Source: Thalassobaculum sp965228445 (lineage in GTDB: Bacteria; Pseudomonadota; Alphaproteobacteria; Thalassobaculales; Thalassobaculaceae). Taken from it: 64,000 nt of DNA. The notes below the pieces were generated by a model that worked only from the letters and a program-made list of their open reading frames with translations, was not told the DNA's origin and did no database searches. The position numbers were made by a program, and so were the translations under genes. Below, in pieces: positions 33,205-42,099 of the stretch (positions within the stretch are counted from its first letter, which is position 1; every line of letters begins with the position of its first letter). The stretch spans positions 1,488,001 to 1,552,000 of the forward strand of contig OZ245813.1 in the NCBI GenBank assembly GCA_965228445.1, written 5' to 3'.

Positions 33205-33987
33205 TCAGACCACCGGGCACAGCCCGCCGTCGATGTTGATCGCCGTGCCGGTCACGTAGCCGCCCTCCTTGGAGGCCAGCAGCGTGGCGACGGCGGCGAA
33301 CTCCTCGGCGGTGCCGACGCGGCCCATGGGGATCGTCTCGCCCATCTCGGCATAATAGTCCTCCAGAGAACGATTTCCATTCTCGGATGCATGCCGCTTC
33401 ACCCACTGGTCGCTTTCGATGCGGCCGACCAGCAGCGCGTTCACCAGGACGTTGTAGGGAGCGTATTCGCTCGCCATCGCCTTGGTCAGCGCCATGCCCG
33501 CGGCGCGGGTCACCGCGGTCGGGGCGCCCTGGGCCGGCGGGGCCTTGGCGCCGGTGTTCAGGATATTGATCACCCGGCCCCAACGGCGCTGTTGCATCTC
33601 CGGCATCAGCCGGCGGCACAGGCGAATGGCCGCGAACAGCTTGAGGTCCAAGTCGGCCTGCCACACCGAATCGTCGTGGCTGGCGAAGGGACCGCGCTTG
33701 GAGGAGCCGGCGTTGTTGACCAGGATGTCGACCGCGCCGAGCTGCGCCTGGGCGATGTCGCAGGCGGTCTCGCAGCCCTGGGCGGTGGAGATGTCGGCGG
33801 CGATGGTCACCACATCGGCCCCGGTCGCCTCCTTGATGGACGCCGCGGCCTCGTCCAGCGTCTCCTGACGCCGGGCGACGATGGCCACCCGCCCGCCGCT
33901 TTCCGCATAGCGCAGGGCGATCGCCCTGCCGATGCCGAGACTGCCTCCGGTGATCAGCGCCGAGCGCCCGTCGAGCCGCACATCCAT
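33205..33987 (-). CDS. SDR-family protein with non-canonical TxxxR active site
   Basis: SDR fold of 260 residues with a normal cofactor loop TGGSLGIG (13-20) and NNAG motif (91-94). All three catalytic positions are changed: Asn144 for Ser, Thr157 for Tyr and Arg161 for Lys, within the segment APTAVTRAAG. From memory, other alphaproteobacterial SDRs carry the same VTRAAG pattern, so this may be a stable subfamily and not decay. I chose the ATG at 33987 with GGAGG eight bases upstream; the frame extends to 34122 without a good site. It is divergent from the deacetylase gene and 90 bases upstream of the EamA gene. Confidence 0.85.
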   Translation of the reverse strand: MDVRLDGRSALITGGSLGIGRAIALRYAESGGRVAIVARRQETLDEAAASIKEATGADVVTIAADISTAQGCETACDIAQAQLGAVDILVNNAGSSKRGPFASHDDSVWQADLDLKLFAAIRLCRRLMPEMQQRRWGRVINILNTGAKAPPAQGAPTAVTRAAGMALTKAMASEYAPYNVLVNALLVGRIESDQWVKRHASENGNRSLEDYYAEMGETIPMGRVGTAEEFAAVATLLASKEGGYVTGTAINIDGGLCPVV

Positions 33988-34187
33988 ATCCTTAACCTCC
34001 CATGGTCCTGTTGGTCGCCGCAGCATGCGCATGGCGGCTGATGATTGGGAGAGGCAAACGGCGACACGCAGAAGTTCCCCTGCCGCATCGGCCACACCCG
34101 CACCCGACATTTCGACAGCCACCGAAGCGCCCGAATCCCGGCGTTTATCCCCTTGTCCGGGGGCGTCGTCGCCGACAGCATGCGCGC

Positions 34188-35087
34188 ATGCAGCTCAAGA
34201 CCCATAACCGATACGGCTATTCGCCGCTCGATTCCCGCCCGGTCTACGACTGGCCCGGTGGGAAACGCCTCGCCGTCTGCTTCTGCAACAACATCGAGAT
34301 CTTCTCGTTTCTCGACGGGCTCGGTTCCGACAGCGCCAGTCCGGGGGCCGCGCAGTCGACACGGAACTTCGCCTGGCGCGACTACGGCAACCGCGTCGGC
34401 CAGTGGTATCTGTTCGACCTGTTCGACGAGATGAACGTCCCGGCCTCGCACAACCTCAACTCGATGCTGCTGGACGCCTGTCCGGAGATTGCCGTTCGAA
34501 TCCGCGCCCGCGGCGACGAGGTGGTGGCCCATGGGCGCACAAATGCCGAGCGCCAGGACATCCTGAGCGAGATGGACGAGGCGCGGCTGATCCGCGAGAC
34601 GACCGAGACCCTGACCACTTTCTTCGGCGACCGACCGACGGGATGGCTCGGACCCTACCTGGCCCAGACCCCGCTGACCCTCGATCTGCTGCAGGAGGCC
34701 GGGTACGGCTATGTCATGGACTGGCCGGCGGACGACCAGCCGTTCTGGATGCGCACCCGCAAGGGCCGGATCCTGTCGGTGCCCTATTCGATCGAAGTGA
34801 ACGACAGCCCGGCGATGGTGTTCCGCCAGCATACGGGCGAGGAATTCGAGAGAATGATGATCGATCAGTTCGACGAGCTGCTGCATCAGTCGAAGAAGCG
34901 GCCGCTGGTCTACACCGCGGTCCTGCATCCGTTCATCGTGGGACAGCCTTACCGGCTGAGGGCGCTGCGTCGGGCGATGCAGCATATCCTGCGTCACCGC
35001 AGCGAAATCTGGCTGACCACGCCGGGCGCCATCGCCAGCTTTTGTTCGCGCCTGCCGGCCGGAACGCTGCCCGGCTCAGGGAGATGA
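34188..35087 (+). CDS. polysaccharide deacetylase family protein (allantoinase PuuE-like)
   Basis: NodB-homology (carbohydrate esterase 4) protein of 299 residues without a signal peptide. The order of motifs fits the cytoplasmic PuuE-like branch: LAVCFCNNIEIFSF near the N-terminus (in place of the usual Asp-rich motif 1), HNLNSMLLDACPEI, GDEVVAHGRTNAER, the GWLGPYLAQT segment and a C-terminal LHPFIVGQPYRL. The first metal Asp pair is not obvious, so activity is uncertain. It is followed by a carbamoylase-type M20 amidase, a pairing that fits ureide or hydantoin-type nitrogen compounds. The start is an ATG with weak upstream signals. Confidence 0.78.
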   Translation: MQLKTHNRYGYSPLDSRPVYDWPGGKRLAVCFCNNIEIFSFLDGLGSDSASPGAAQSTRNFAWRDYGNRVGQWYLFDLFDEMNVPASHNLNSMLLDACPEIAVRIRARGDEVVAHGRTNAERQDILSEMDEARLIRETTETLTTFFGDRPTGWLGPYLAQTPLTLDLLQEAGYGYVMDWPADDQPFWMRTRKGRILSVPYSIEVNDSPAMVFRQHTGEEFERMMIDQFDELLHQSKKRPLVYTAVLHPFIVGQPYRLRALRRAMQHILRHRSEIWLTTPGAIASFCSRLPAGTLPGSGR

Positions 35088-35104
35088 TGTGATCCCGGGG
35101 ACGC

Positions 35105-35257
35105 TCAGGCGTCGCGGGTGCCGCGCATGTACCGCTTCTCGGGGTGATAGGCGCGCTTGCCCCACCATGAAAAGAGATCGTGACGCAGGCGCGAGATCAG
35201 GGAGCGAACGGTCATCGGGAGCGTGCCGAGGGTTGGGGTTGCGGGATGGGAGGTCAT
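35105..35257 (-). CDS. 50-residue small basic protein, unannotated
   Basis: A short open frame with ATG start, 50 residues, reading MTSHPATPTL at the start, then RSLISRLRHDLFSWWGKRAY and the charged tail HPEKRYMRGTRDA. It has an amphipathic, basic helix with a WW pair. An AAGGAA-type ribosome site precedes the ATG, and a promoter-like pair TTGCTT, 16 bases, TATCCT lies at 35301-35274 on the minus strand, although the leader would be short. It is convergent with the deacetylase gene (18 bases between stops). I do not know its function; coding is judged from start signals and composition only. Confidence 0.55.
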   Translation of the reverse strand: MTSHPATPTLGTLPMTVRSLISRLRHDLFSWWGKRAYHPEKRYMRGTRDA

Positions 35258-35588
35258 TTCTCTATTCCTTTGAAGGATACCTGATCCGCCTTAACAAGCA
35301 ATAAACGGGCCAAGGTCATTTCGCATCGCACCATTTCCATTGTGGAACCGATGCATGCGCGGCAATATTCTTTCAAATTCAAGGGGTCAGCTCCGTATCT
35401 GTTTCGGGGCCGTCCGACCCGGACCGATCGCCGGCACGCGAATGCGTTTCCCCTCTTGAGAGACTCGGTCTGTCTCGGCCAGACTTTTGTGCACCGCACC
35501 AAAAGCGACCCGGTGACTAGGGCAACGGTTCCCACGCCCGACGGTTCCCGGTCGCCGCAATCCGACAGACGCCCCATGGAGGCCCGAG
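35258..35588. other. 331-base intergenic region
   Basis: The region lies between the divergent small gene (minus) and the amidase gene (plus). It is less GC-rich than its surroundings. I see the promoter-like pair for the minus-strand small gene (35274-35301) and no convincing promoter, repeat or open frame for the amidase; frames reading through it have the composition of noncoding sequence. Confidence 0.5.
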
Positions 35589-36821
35589 ATGCTTGAAATC
35601 AACGCCGACCGCCTGCTCTCGGACTTCTACGAACTGCGCAAGATCGGGACCTTCAAGACCGGCGTGCACCGGCCAACCCTGTCGAAGGACGACGTCACGT
35701 CGCGGCACTGGCTCGTGGACAAGCTGCGGGCCATCGGCCACGACGCGGAGATCGACGGCATCGCCAACGTCATCGGCCGGGCGCCCGGCAAGGGCCCGCA
35801 TATCCTCTCCGGTTCCCACATCGAGACTCAGAACGAGGCCGGCTGGCTCGACGGCGCGCTCGGCGTGCTCTACGCGCTGGAGGCGGCCCGGGCCGTTGCG
35901 GAAAGCGGCGCCTATGGCGGGAGCGGCGTCGATGTCATCGCCTTCGCCGACGAGGAGGGCCATTTCAGCGACATGCCGGGCAGCAATTCCTGGGTAGGCC
36001 AGCTCACTGAGGAGACCATCGACGCGGCGGTCGACCGCACCCACGGCCTGCCCCTGCGAGAGGCGCTGGCCCAGGCGGGACTGGCCGGCAAGCCACGCCG
36101 GCAGATGGAGCGCGACCGCTATCTCTGTTTCCTGGAGGCGCATATCGAGCAGGGCGGCTGGCTGGAGGCGAACGACCTGACCATCGGCGTCGTCACGTCG
36201 ATCGTCGGCTCCTGGCAGTACAAGATCATCATCGAGGGCCAGCAGAACCATGCGGGCACGACGATGATGAAGATGCGACGCGATGCCGGCGTGGCCGCCA
36301 CCCGTCTGCTCCAGGCCATCGAGCACGAGTTCCCGAAGATCGCCGCCGAGCCGAGCGTCTGGACCACCGGCCGGATCACCCTCGACCCCGGCGCCCCGGC
36401 CATCGTGCCGGGCCGGGCGGAGATCCTGTTCCAGTTCCGCGACGCCGATCAGGCCGTGCTCGACCGCATGCATGCGAAGCTGGAGGAGCTGATCCGGGAC
36501 GAGGACACCAACGGTCCCTGCGACGTGCGCCTGGAAGTGGTCAGCATCACCAAACCGGCACTGATGGACGACAAGCTGAAGGCCGCGTTCACCACCTCGG
36601 CCGAGCGGGTCTGCCCCGGCAAGCACACCCTGATGCCGAGCGGCGCCGGCCACGACGCCCGCACCCTGGCACCCTACATCCCCTGCGCCATGCTGTTCGT
36701 GCCCAGCATCAACGGCGTGTCGCATCACTGGAGCGAGAACACCTCCGACGAGGACATCATCGCCGGGGCCCGGGTCTTCGCCGGTGCCGTGGGCGACCTG
36801 CTCGACGCGGCCAGGGGGTAG
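35589..36821 (+). CDS. M20-family amidase, N-carbamoyl-L-amino acid hydrolase/allantoate amidohydrolase-like
   Basis: Zinc or manganese amidase of the hydantoinase/carbamoylase family, 410 residues, which removes the carbamoyl group from N-carbamoyl amino acids or ureides. Metal-site regions are SGSHIETQNEAGWLDGALG (His77, Glu79, Asp88), ADEEGHF (residues 120-126) and EAHIEQGGWLE (His185). The usual His-x-Asp of the first motif is His-x-Glu here. The dimerisation domain segment QQNHAGTTMM and the C-terminal PSGAGHDAR and HHWSEN motifs are present. Its upstream neighbour is the PuuE-like deacetylase. The exact substrate is open. Confidence 0.88.
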   Translation: MLEINADRLLSDFYELRKIGTFKTGVHRPTLSKDDVTSRHWLVDKLRAIGHDAEIDGIANVIGRAPGKGPHILSGSHIETQNEAGWLDGALGVLYALEAARAVAESGAYGGSGVDVIAFADEEGHFSDMPGSNSWVGQLTEETIDAAVDRTHGLPLREALAQAGLAGKPRRQMERDRYLCFLEAHIEQGGWLEANDLTIGVVTSIVGSWQYKIIIEGQQNHAGTTMMKMRRDAGVAATRLLQAIEHEFPKIAAEPSVWTTGRITLDPGAPAIVPGRAEILFQFRDADQAVLDRMHAKLEELIRDEDTNGPCDVRLEVVSITKPALMDDKLKAAFTTSAERVCPGKHTLMPSGAGHDARTLAPYIPCAMLFVPSINGVSHHWSENTSDEDIIAGARVFAGAVGDLLDAARG

Positions 36822-36860
36822 ATCCGCAGGACACGTCCGATCCGTCGCGCGTCGCGTATA

Positions 36861-37694
36861 ATGCGCATGTGCCGATGGATTGGACTGTTCGTGCTGTCGT
36901 TCCTAGCCGCCTGCTCGCCCCTGCAGATCGTCGATCACCTGACGCCGACGACGGGCTATGAGCGCGTCCGGGGCATTTCCTATGCCGACGGTCCCCGCAG
37001 GACCTACGACCTGTACGAGCCGACCGGCCCGCGGCGGGACGCTCCGGCGGTGGTCTATTTCTACGGCGGCGGCTGGAAGAGCGGCGACAAGGACAAATAT
37101 CGCTTCGTCGCGCGATCCCTGGCCAAGGCCGGCTATACGGTCGCCCTCCCCGACTACCGGCTGTATCCGGATGTCGCGTTCCCGGCCTTCGTGGAGGATG
37201 GGGCGAAGGCGGTGGCCGCCGTCGCCCGGAGGATCGAGCGGCCGGTCATCCTGATCGGACATTCGGCCGGCGCCCATATCGCCATGATGCTGACCCTCGA
37301 CCGGCATTGGCTGGCAGCGGAGGGGATCGACGTCGACGCGACGGTGAAGGCGACGGTAGGGCTGGCCGGGCCGTACGACTTCCTGCCCCTGTCGGAGGAT
37401 CTCCAGCCGATCCTGGCGCCCGGCGGCGAGGCGGAGGCTAGCCAGCCCATCGCCTATGCCCGCGGCGACGCCCCGCCCCTGTTGCTGGTGCATGGCGCAG
37501 CAGACCGGACCGTGCTGCCGAAGAATACCACCAATCTCGCCGCTGCCATCCGGAACAAGGGCGGCGACGTGACCGTGATCTCCTATCCCAAAGTCGCCCA
37601 TGCCGGGGTGATCGGCGCCTTCTCCAGCCGCCTCGCCTTCCTGGCACCGACCCGGGGCGATGTGCTGGGCTGGCTCGACGACCGCGGCTTCTGA
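36861..37694 (+). CDS. alpha/beta hydrolase, carboxylesterase-like lipoprotein
   Basis: Serine hydrolase of 277 residues. The N-terminus is a lipoprotein signal with lipobox LAAC (Cys18), so the enzyme is probably anchored in a membrane facing the periplasm. The catalytic triad is Ser135 (GHSAG), Asp215 (AADRTV) and His247 (KVAHAG), and an oxyanion loop YGGGWKSGD is present near residue 69, as in the BD-FAE/carboxylesterase group. An ATG six bases further in is an alternative start. It follows the amidase gene after 39 bases in the same direction; a substrate cannot be named. Confidence 0.87.
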   Translation: MRMCRWIGLFVLSFLAACSPLQIVDHLTPTTGYERVRGISYADGPRRTYDLYEPTGPRRDAPAVVYFYGGGWKSGDKDKYRFVARSLAKAGYTVALPDYRLYPDVAFPAFVEDGAKAVAAVARRIERPVILIGHSAGAHIAMMLTLDRHWLAAEGIDVDATVKATVGLAGPYDFLPLSEDLQPILAPGGEAEASQPIAYARGDAPPLLLVHGAADRTVLPKNTTNLAAAIRNKGGDVTVISYPKVAHAGVIGAFSSRLAFLAPTRGDVLGWLDDRGF

Positions 37695-37790
37695 GGTATC
37701 CCTGCGGTTGTAGGCCGGGGGTTGCCATCAACGGCCCAAGGGGTCAAATCTCCCCCACCAATCAATCGCCCCGCACGAACGGAGAGCCCC

Positions 37791-38237
37791 ATGCAATACC
37801 TCCACACGATGGTCCGCATCAAAGACGTGGACGAGAGCCTGAACTTCTACTGCGGTCTGCTCGGGCTGGAGGAGATCCGGCGCTACGACAGCGAGAAGGG
37901 CCGCTTCACCAACATCTTCCTGGCAGCACCGGAGGACAAGGAATCCGCCGCCTCTGACAAGAAGGCGCCGATGCTGGAGCTGACCTACAACTGGGATACC
38001 GAGGACTACAAGGTCGAGGGCCGCGCCTGGGGCCACCTCGCCTTCCGGGTCGACGACGTCTATGCCACCTGCCAGAAGCTGATGGACAACGGCGTGACCA
38101 TCAACCGTCCGCCGCGCGACGGCTACATGGCCTTCGTGAAGTCGCCCGACGGGATCTCCATCGAGCTGCTGAACGCCGATGGCCCGAAGGACCCGGCCGA
38201 GCCCTGGGCCTCCATGGGGAACACCGGGAGCTGGTAA
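37791..38237 (+). CDS. VOC-family (glyoxalase I-like) protein
   Basis: Vicinal-oxygen-chelate metalloprotein of 148 residues with two beta-alpha-beta-beta-beta units. The four metal ligands of lactoylglutathione lyase appear conserved: His5 (LHTMVRI), Glu63 (MLELTYN), His82 (WGHLAF) and Glu125 (SIELL). Together with the segment LNFYCGLLGLEEIRR this favours glyoxalase I activity on methylglyoxal-glutathione hemithioacetal, although the C-terminal extension differs. A GGAGAG site precedes the ATG. It is convergent with the CaiB gene. Confidence 0.85.
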   Translation: MQYLHTMVRIKDVDESLNFYCGLLGLEEIRRYDSEKGRFTNIFLAAPEDKESAASDKKAPMLELTYNWDTEDYKVEGRAWGHLAFRVDDVYATCQKLMDNGVTINRPPRDGYMAFVKSPDGISIELLNADGPKDPAEPWASMGNTGSW

Positions 38238-38243
38238 GCCCGG

Positions 38244-39431
38244 TCATCCGGGCGACGGGAGAGCGATGCCGAGTTCGCTGAGCACCTCTTCCGTATGCTC
38301 CCCCAATCCCGGCGGCGGACGGTCGATCTTCGGCCCGTCCGCCGCACTTCTGTAGGGCGCCATCGCCAGCCGGATCGGCTGGTCGAAGCCACGCGGCGGT
38401 GGCACCTCCGCCAGCGTGCCGCGGTGATCGAGCTGCGGTTCCGCCACCGCCTCAGGGATCGAGTTCACCCGGCTGATCGGCACGCCCCGCGCCCCGATCT
38501 TTCTCGCCCAGTTGACCGCCGTATCGGCCAGGAAGGCGTCGCGCAGAACCTCGTCGACCAGGGTCCGGTTTGCGATCCGCGCCTTGCTGTCGGCGAAGCG
38601 CGGATCGGCCAGAAGCTCGACCAGACCGAGCTCCTCGAACACCGCCTGAACATGGGTCTGCATGGTCGCGGCCATCAGCACCGTACCCTCCGAGCACTCG
38701 AAGCTGTTGGCCGTCGGCAGATGGGTCGCCGAGGTGTTGCCGATCAGGGCGCCCGGATTGCCGTCCACCGTCCACTGGGCGATGGAGGGCGCCTGGATAT
38801 TGAGCGCGGCGTCCAGCATGGCGATGTCGAGGTATTGTCCCTCCCCCGTCCGTTCCCGGCGGAACAGGGCGGCGGCCACCGCATAGGCGGCCGAGGCGCC
38901 GGTGAACAGGTCGACCGGGAAATAGCCGGTGCGCGTCGGGCCGGTCTGCGGCGACCCGTTGGTCGACATCATCCCCGAAGCGGCCTGGATCGCGCCGTCA
39001 TAGGCGCCTTCCTTGGAGCGCGGGCCGGTCGACCCGTAGCCGGTGATCTGGCAGTAGACGACGTCCGGCCTGATCACCTTCACCTCCTCCCAGCCGAGGC
39101 CGAGCCGTTCGGCGACCCCGCCCCGAAAGTTCTGGGCCACCACGTCGGCGGTCTCAATCAGCCGGTGGGCGATCCTGCGGCCCTCATCCGACTTGAGGTC
39201 CAGGGCGACACTGCGCTTGCCCGGATTCAGCGCCAGGAAGGCCGAGCCCATGTCGATCTCGGTGTACTTGCTCGGGATCATCCGGTTGCGCATCTGATCG
39301 CCGCCGCCCGGGCCGGGGGCCTCGATCTTGATGACGTCGGCGCCTTCCTGGGCCAGCAGGGACGTCATGTACGGCCCGGACAGCACCTGGGTGAAGTCGA
39401 TGACACGGATACCCTCGAACGCTCTCGCCAC
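38244..39431 (-). CDS. CaiB/BaiF family CoA transferase
   Basis: Family III CoA transferase of 395 residues that moves CoA between carboxylic acids. It starts with the family opening LEGIRVIDFTQVLSGPYMTSLLAQEGADVIKIEAP-like sequence (here FEGIRVIDFTQ) and includes the segment ALDLKSDEGRRIAHRLIETADVVAQNFRGG. The central GAYDGAIQAASGMM segment covers the expected catalytic aspartate. Its acceptor is unknown. It is isolated on the minus strand, with 139 bases before the kinase gene region, and ends against the glyoxalase gene. Confidence 0.9.
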   Translation of the reverse strand: MARAFEGIRVIDFTQVLSGPYMTSLLAQEGADVIKIEAPGPGGGDQMRNRMIPSKYTEIDMGSAFLALNPGKRSVALDLKSDEGRRIAHRLIETADVVAQNFRGGVAERLGLGWEEVKVIRPDVVYCQITGYGSTGPRSKEGAYDGAIQAASGMMSTNGSPQTGPTRTGYFPVDLFTGASAAYAVAAALFRRERTGEGQYLDIAMLDAALNIQAPSIAQWTVDGNPGALIGNTSATHLPTANSFECSEGTVLMAATMQTHVQAVFEELGLVELLADPRFADSKARIANRTLVDEVLRDAFLADTAVNWARKIGARGVPISRVNSIPEAVAEPQLDHRGTLAEVPPPRGFDQPIRLAMAPYRSAADGPKIDRPPPGLGEHTEEVLSELGIALPSPG

Positions 39432-39570
39432 GGCCGTCCTCCCGTTCGTCGCCGGGTCTTTTCGCCCGGTCCTACAACCGTCACGCTAAAGCGAATCGCC
39501 CTGCGATGGAATTCTCCGATCGAGCGAACTTTCTTTATCTGTAGACGCTTAGAGACTCGAGACGCGCGCG

Positions 39571-41352
39571 TTAGGCCGTGCCGCGGATCGCCAGGTCGAT
39601 GGCATCCCACTCGAACGGCTTGCTCAGGCAGGCGTCGAATCCTTCCGCCAGGTACCGTTCCACATTCTCGGGCACCACATCGGCGGTGATCGCCACCACC
39701 GGCTTCCCCCGGCTGAGCCCCTCCTCGCGGATCGCCTTCTGCGCCTTCAGCCCGTCCATCACCGGCATCTGAATGTCTAGGATGATCGCATCGAAGGCGG
39801 CGGCCCGGGCGGCCTCCAGAGCGGCGCGGCCGTCGGCGACCGTGGTGACGTGGTACCCCAGCTTCGTCATCGCGGCATCGATCAGCATCCGGTTCAGCTC
39901 GTCATCGTCGGCGACGAGGATCCGGGTGCCCGGCGCCACCGCCCGGCGCTGCGGCGCCTCCGGGGCGACCGTGGCCGGCACCGGCTCGTCCACGGTCTCG
40001 ACGGGACCGACGGGGACCGCAAACGTGAACGTCGATCCGCGACCCGGTGTCGATTTCACGTCGATCTCGCCGCCCATCGCCTGCACCAGATCGCGGCAGA
40101 TGACCAGGCCGAGCCCGCTGCCCTTGGCGGCATCCTCCTGCCGTGCCTGCACATACGGCTCGAACACCTTGGCGAGCATCTCCTCCGACAGGCCCGATCC
40201 GGTATCGGTGACCTCGACGGTGAGCAGTGCGGGCGCATCGCCGGACCCGCCGTCGGCCGCAACCTCGATCCGCAGGGCCACCTCGCCGGCGGCGGTCGCC
40301 TTCAGGGCATTGCCGATCAGGTTGAAGATGATCTGCCGCAACCGGAACTCGTCCCCGATGATCCGGCGGTCCGTCGGGCAGTCCAGGCGCAGCCGCAGTC
40401 CCTTCTGCTCCGCAGTGGGACCGAACGTCGCCTGCACCGCCTCGGCCAGATTGGCGACGCGGAACGGCGCCGGATCCAGGTTGACCTTGCCCGCGGCGAT
40501 TTTGGTGAAGTCGAGGATGTCGTTCACCACGCTCAGCAGGTGTCGGCCGGCCTCCCGCAGGCGGCGGGCGTATTCAAGGGTCTTGGCCTGTCCGGGCGCC
40601 TCGAGGATCAGATCGGTCAGGCCGATCATGCCGCCCAGGGGCGTCCTGATCTCATGGCTCATGTTCGCCAGGAAGGCCGTCTTCTGGGCATTGGCCGTCA
40701 CCGCCCGCTCGGTCTCCCGTTCCAGGCGGACGATGAGCGGCCGGAAGATCGTCAGCGCTTCGAGGATCAGGGCGAGCAGCATCGCCCCCAGCATCGCGAA
40801 CAGGATCATCCTGAGCTGGGCGACCTGCTGTTCGCTGCGCTGCTGATAGGCGGTCACGGCGGCGTCCAGCGAGGCGAGCAGCGGCCGCTCCGCCTCGCGG
40901 CGCAGGTGGTCGAGAGAGGCGGAGCTCGCCCGCTGGCCCGCCGGCAGCGCCATGAGGGCGCGGGCCGCATCGACGTAGTCCCGCACCCGGCGGTCCAAGC
41001 GGTGGGCGTCGCCGCGATAGATCTCGACGATCGGATCGCCGTCCAAGGACCGTCGTCCGGCCTCTCTGGAAAGCGGCGCCATGAGCGCCTCGTGCGACTG
41101 CGCCATCAGGTCGACCGCCTGGGCCAGCGCCGTCCTGACCTGGGTCGCCTCCGCGCCGTCCGGCAGGTCCGCGAGCCGCTCGGAAAATCCGGCGATTCGC
41201 TGGGACAGCATACGTTGCCGGCCGCTGACATTGACCACCTCGGCGCTGTCTTCCATCTGCTGGACGACAGCATCGACCACCGCATGGGTACCGATGGCCA
41301 GAACCGCGATCAGCGACAGAGCGAGGACGTAGACCAGAGTGGTGCGTTTCAT
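39571..41352 (-). CDS. hybrid histidine kinase with PilJ-like sensor domain
   Basis: Membrane sensor kinase of 593 residues. Order: membrane helix (5-28), periplasmic PilJ/NIT-like helical sensor with SGRQRMLSQRI near residue 45, second helix (about 183-205), HisKA with phosphorylatable His233 (MSHEIRTPLGG), HATPase domain (N box NLIGNALKA, G boxes DTGSGL and GSGLGL), and a C-terminal receiver with Asp526 (ILDIQMPVMDG) and the conserved Lys in SKPF. There is no HPt domain in it; a separate HPt gene lies upstream on the same strand. The PilJ-like motif is typical of nitrate-sensing or stress-sensing proteins. Confidence 0.9.
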   Translation of the reverse strand: MKRTTLVYVLALSLIAVLAIGTHAVVDAVVQQMEDSAEVVNVSGRQRMLSQRIAGFSERLADLPDGAEATQVRTALAQAVDLMAQSHEALMAPLSREAGRRSLDGDPIVEIYRGDAHRLDRRVRDYVDAARALMALPAGQRASSASLDHLRREAERPLLASLDAAVTAYQQRSEQQVAQLRMILFAMLGAMLLALILEALTIFRPLIVRLERETERAVTANAQKTAFLANMSHEIRTPLGGMIGLTDLILEAPGQAKTLEYARRLREAGRHLLSVVNDILDFTKIAAGKVNLDPAPFRVANLAEAVQATFGPTAEQKGLRLRLDCPTDRRIIGDEFRLRQIIFNLIGNALKATAAGEVALRIEVAADGGSGDAPALLTVEVTDTGSGLSEEMLAKVFEPYVQARQEDAAKGSGLGLVICRDLVQAMGGEIDVKSTPGRGSTFTFAVPVGPVETVDEPVPATVAPEAPQRRAVAPGTRILVADDDELNRMLIDAAMTKLGYHVTTVADGRAALEAARAAAFDAIILDIQMPVMDGLKAQKAIREEGLSRGKPVVAITADVVPENVERYLAEGFDACLSKPFEWDAIDLAIRGTA

Positions 41353-41463
41353 GCGGGGTCTTCCAATGGCGCGTCGCGACAGCCTATCACGGTCGGTAGC
41401 GGACAAAGGTGGCGCTGGCCGTCCCGAGATCCAGACCGGCGGGCGAGATCCGACCGGCCCTGG

Positions 41464-41862
41464 TCAGCGGCGCACCCGCTCCCGGAAAGCGGCCAAAGAC
41501 GGTTCAAGCCGCGCCTCGAGCGCGTCGGCGGCAGCGAGCCGCGCGCCGTCGGACCACGCCTGACTCTGCTCCAGCTCGGCGGCGATCTCCGAGAGCTTCC
41601 TGAGGCCGAGATTGCCGACCAGCCCCTTGAGCCGATGGGCGACCGTGACCGTCTCCTCAACGGAGCACGCCGCGAGACGCAGTTCGGCGATGGCCTCGCG
41701 GCATCCGGCCCGCACGGTGTCGGAAAAGGCCAGAAGCCGCTCCGGCTCGACCGTGTCGAGCAGCTCCGACACCACGCATGGGTCGAGAAGGTCCGAGTCG
41801 ACCTGGCTGCCATCCTGTCGCCGGCCCTGCGCGACCGCGTCCATAAAGGTCTCCTGTGTCAC
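41464..41862 (-). CDS. stand-alone histidine phosphotransfer (HPt) protein
   Basis: Small four-helix-bundle phosphotransfer protein of 132 residues. The phosphorylated residue is His76 in AHRLKGLVGNLGL, which matches the HPt consensus. It is 111 bases upstream of the hybrid kinase gene on the same strand and can serve as the phosphate relay from its receiver. Divergent from a lone receiver gene, a likely target or partner. A later in-frame ATG (six codons in) is possible. Confidence 0.85.
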   Translation of the reverse strand: MTQETFMDAVAQGRRQDGSQVDSDLLDPCVVSELLDTVEPERLLAFSDTVRAGCREAIAELRLAACSVEETVTVAHRLKGLVGNLGLRKLSEIAAELEQSQAWSDGARLAAADALEARLEPSLAAFRERVRR

Positions 41863-42099
41863 CCGAATAGGGTTCCGTCATGACGACCGAAGCGATACAG
41901 GATCCTGACCAGACGCAACAAACCGCAGAACGCCGGGCATGCAGCGGAGGCTACCCATTCAGATCGAGCGTCGTCCGACTAACTCTACATTGGCGGGTGA
42001 CCGGATGATAGCCCGCGCCTGTCATCGCGCTTCACCATTGGGATCTGCGGCATTTGCGTGGTATTGGATATTGCTTCGCCGAAAACGGGCGAACGGACG

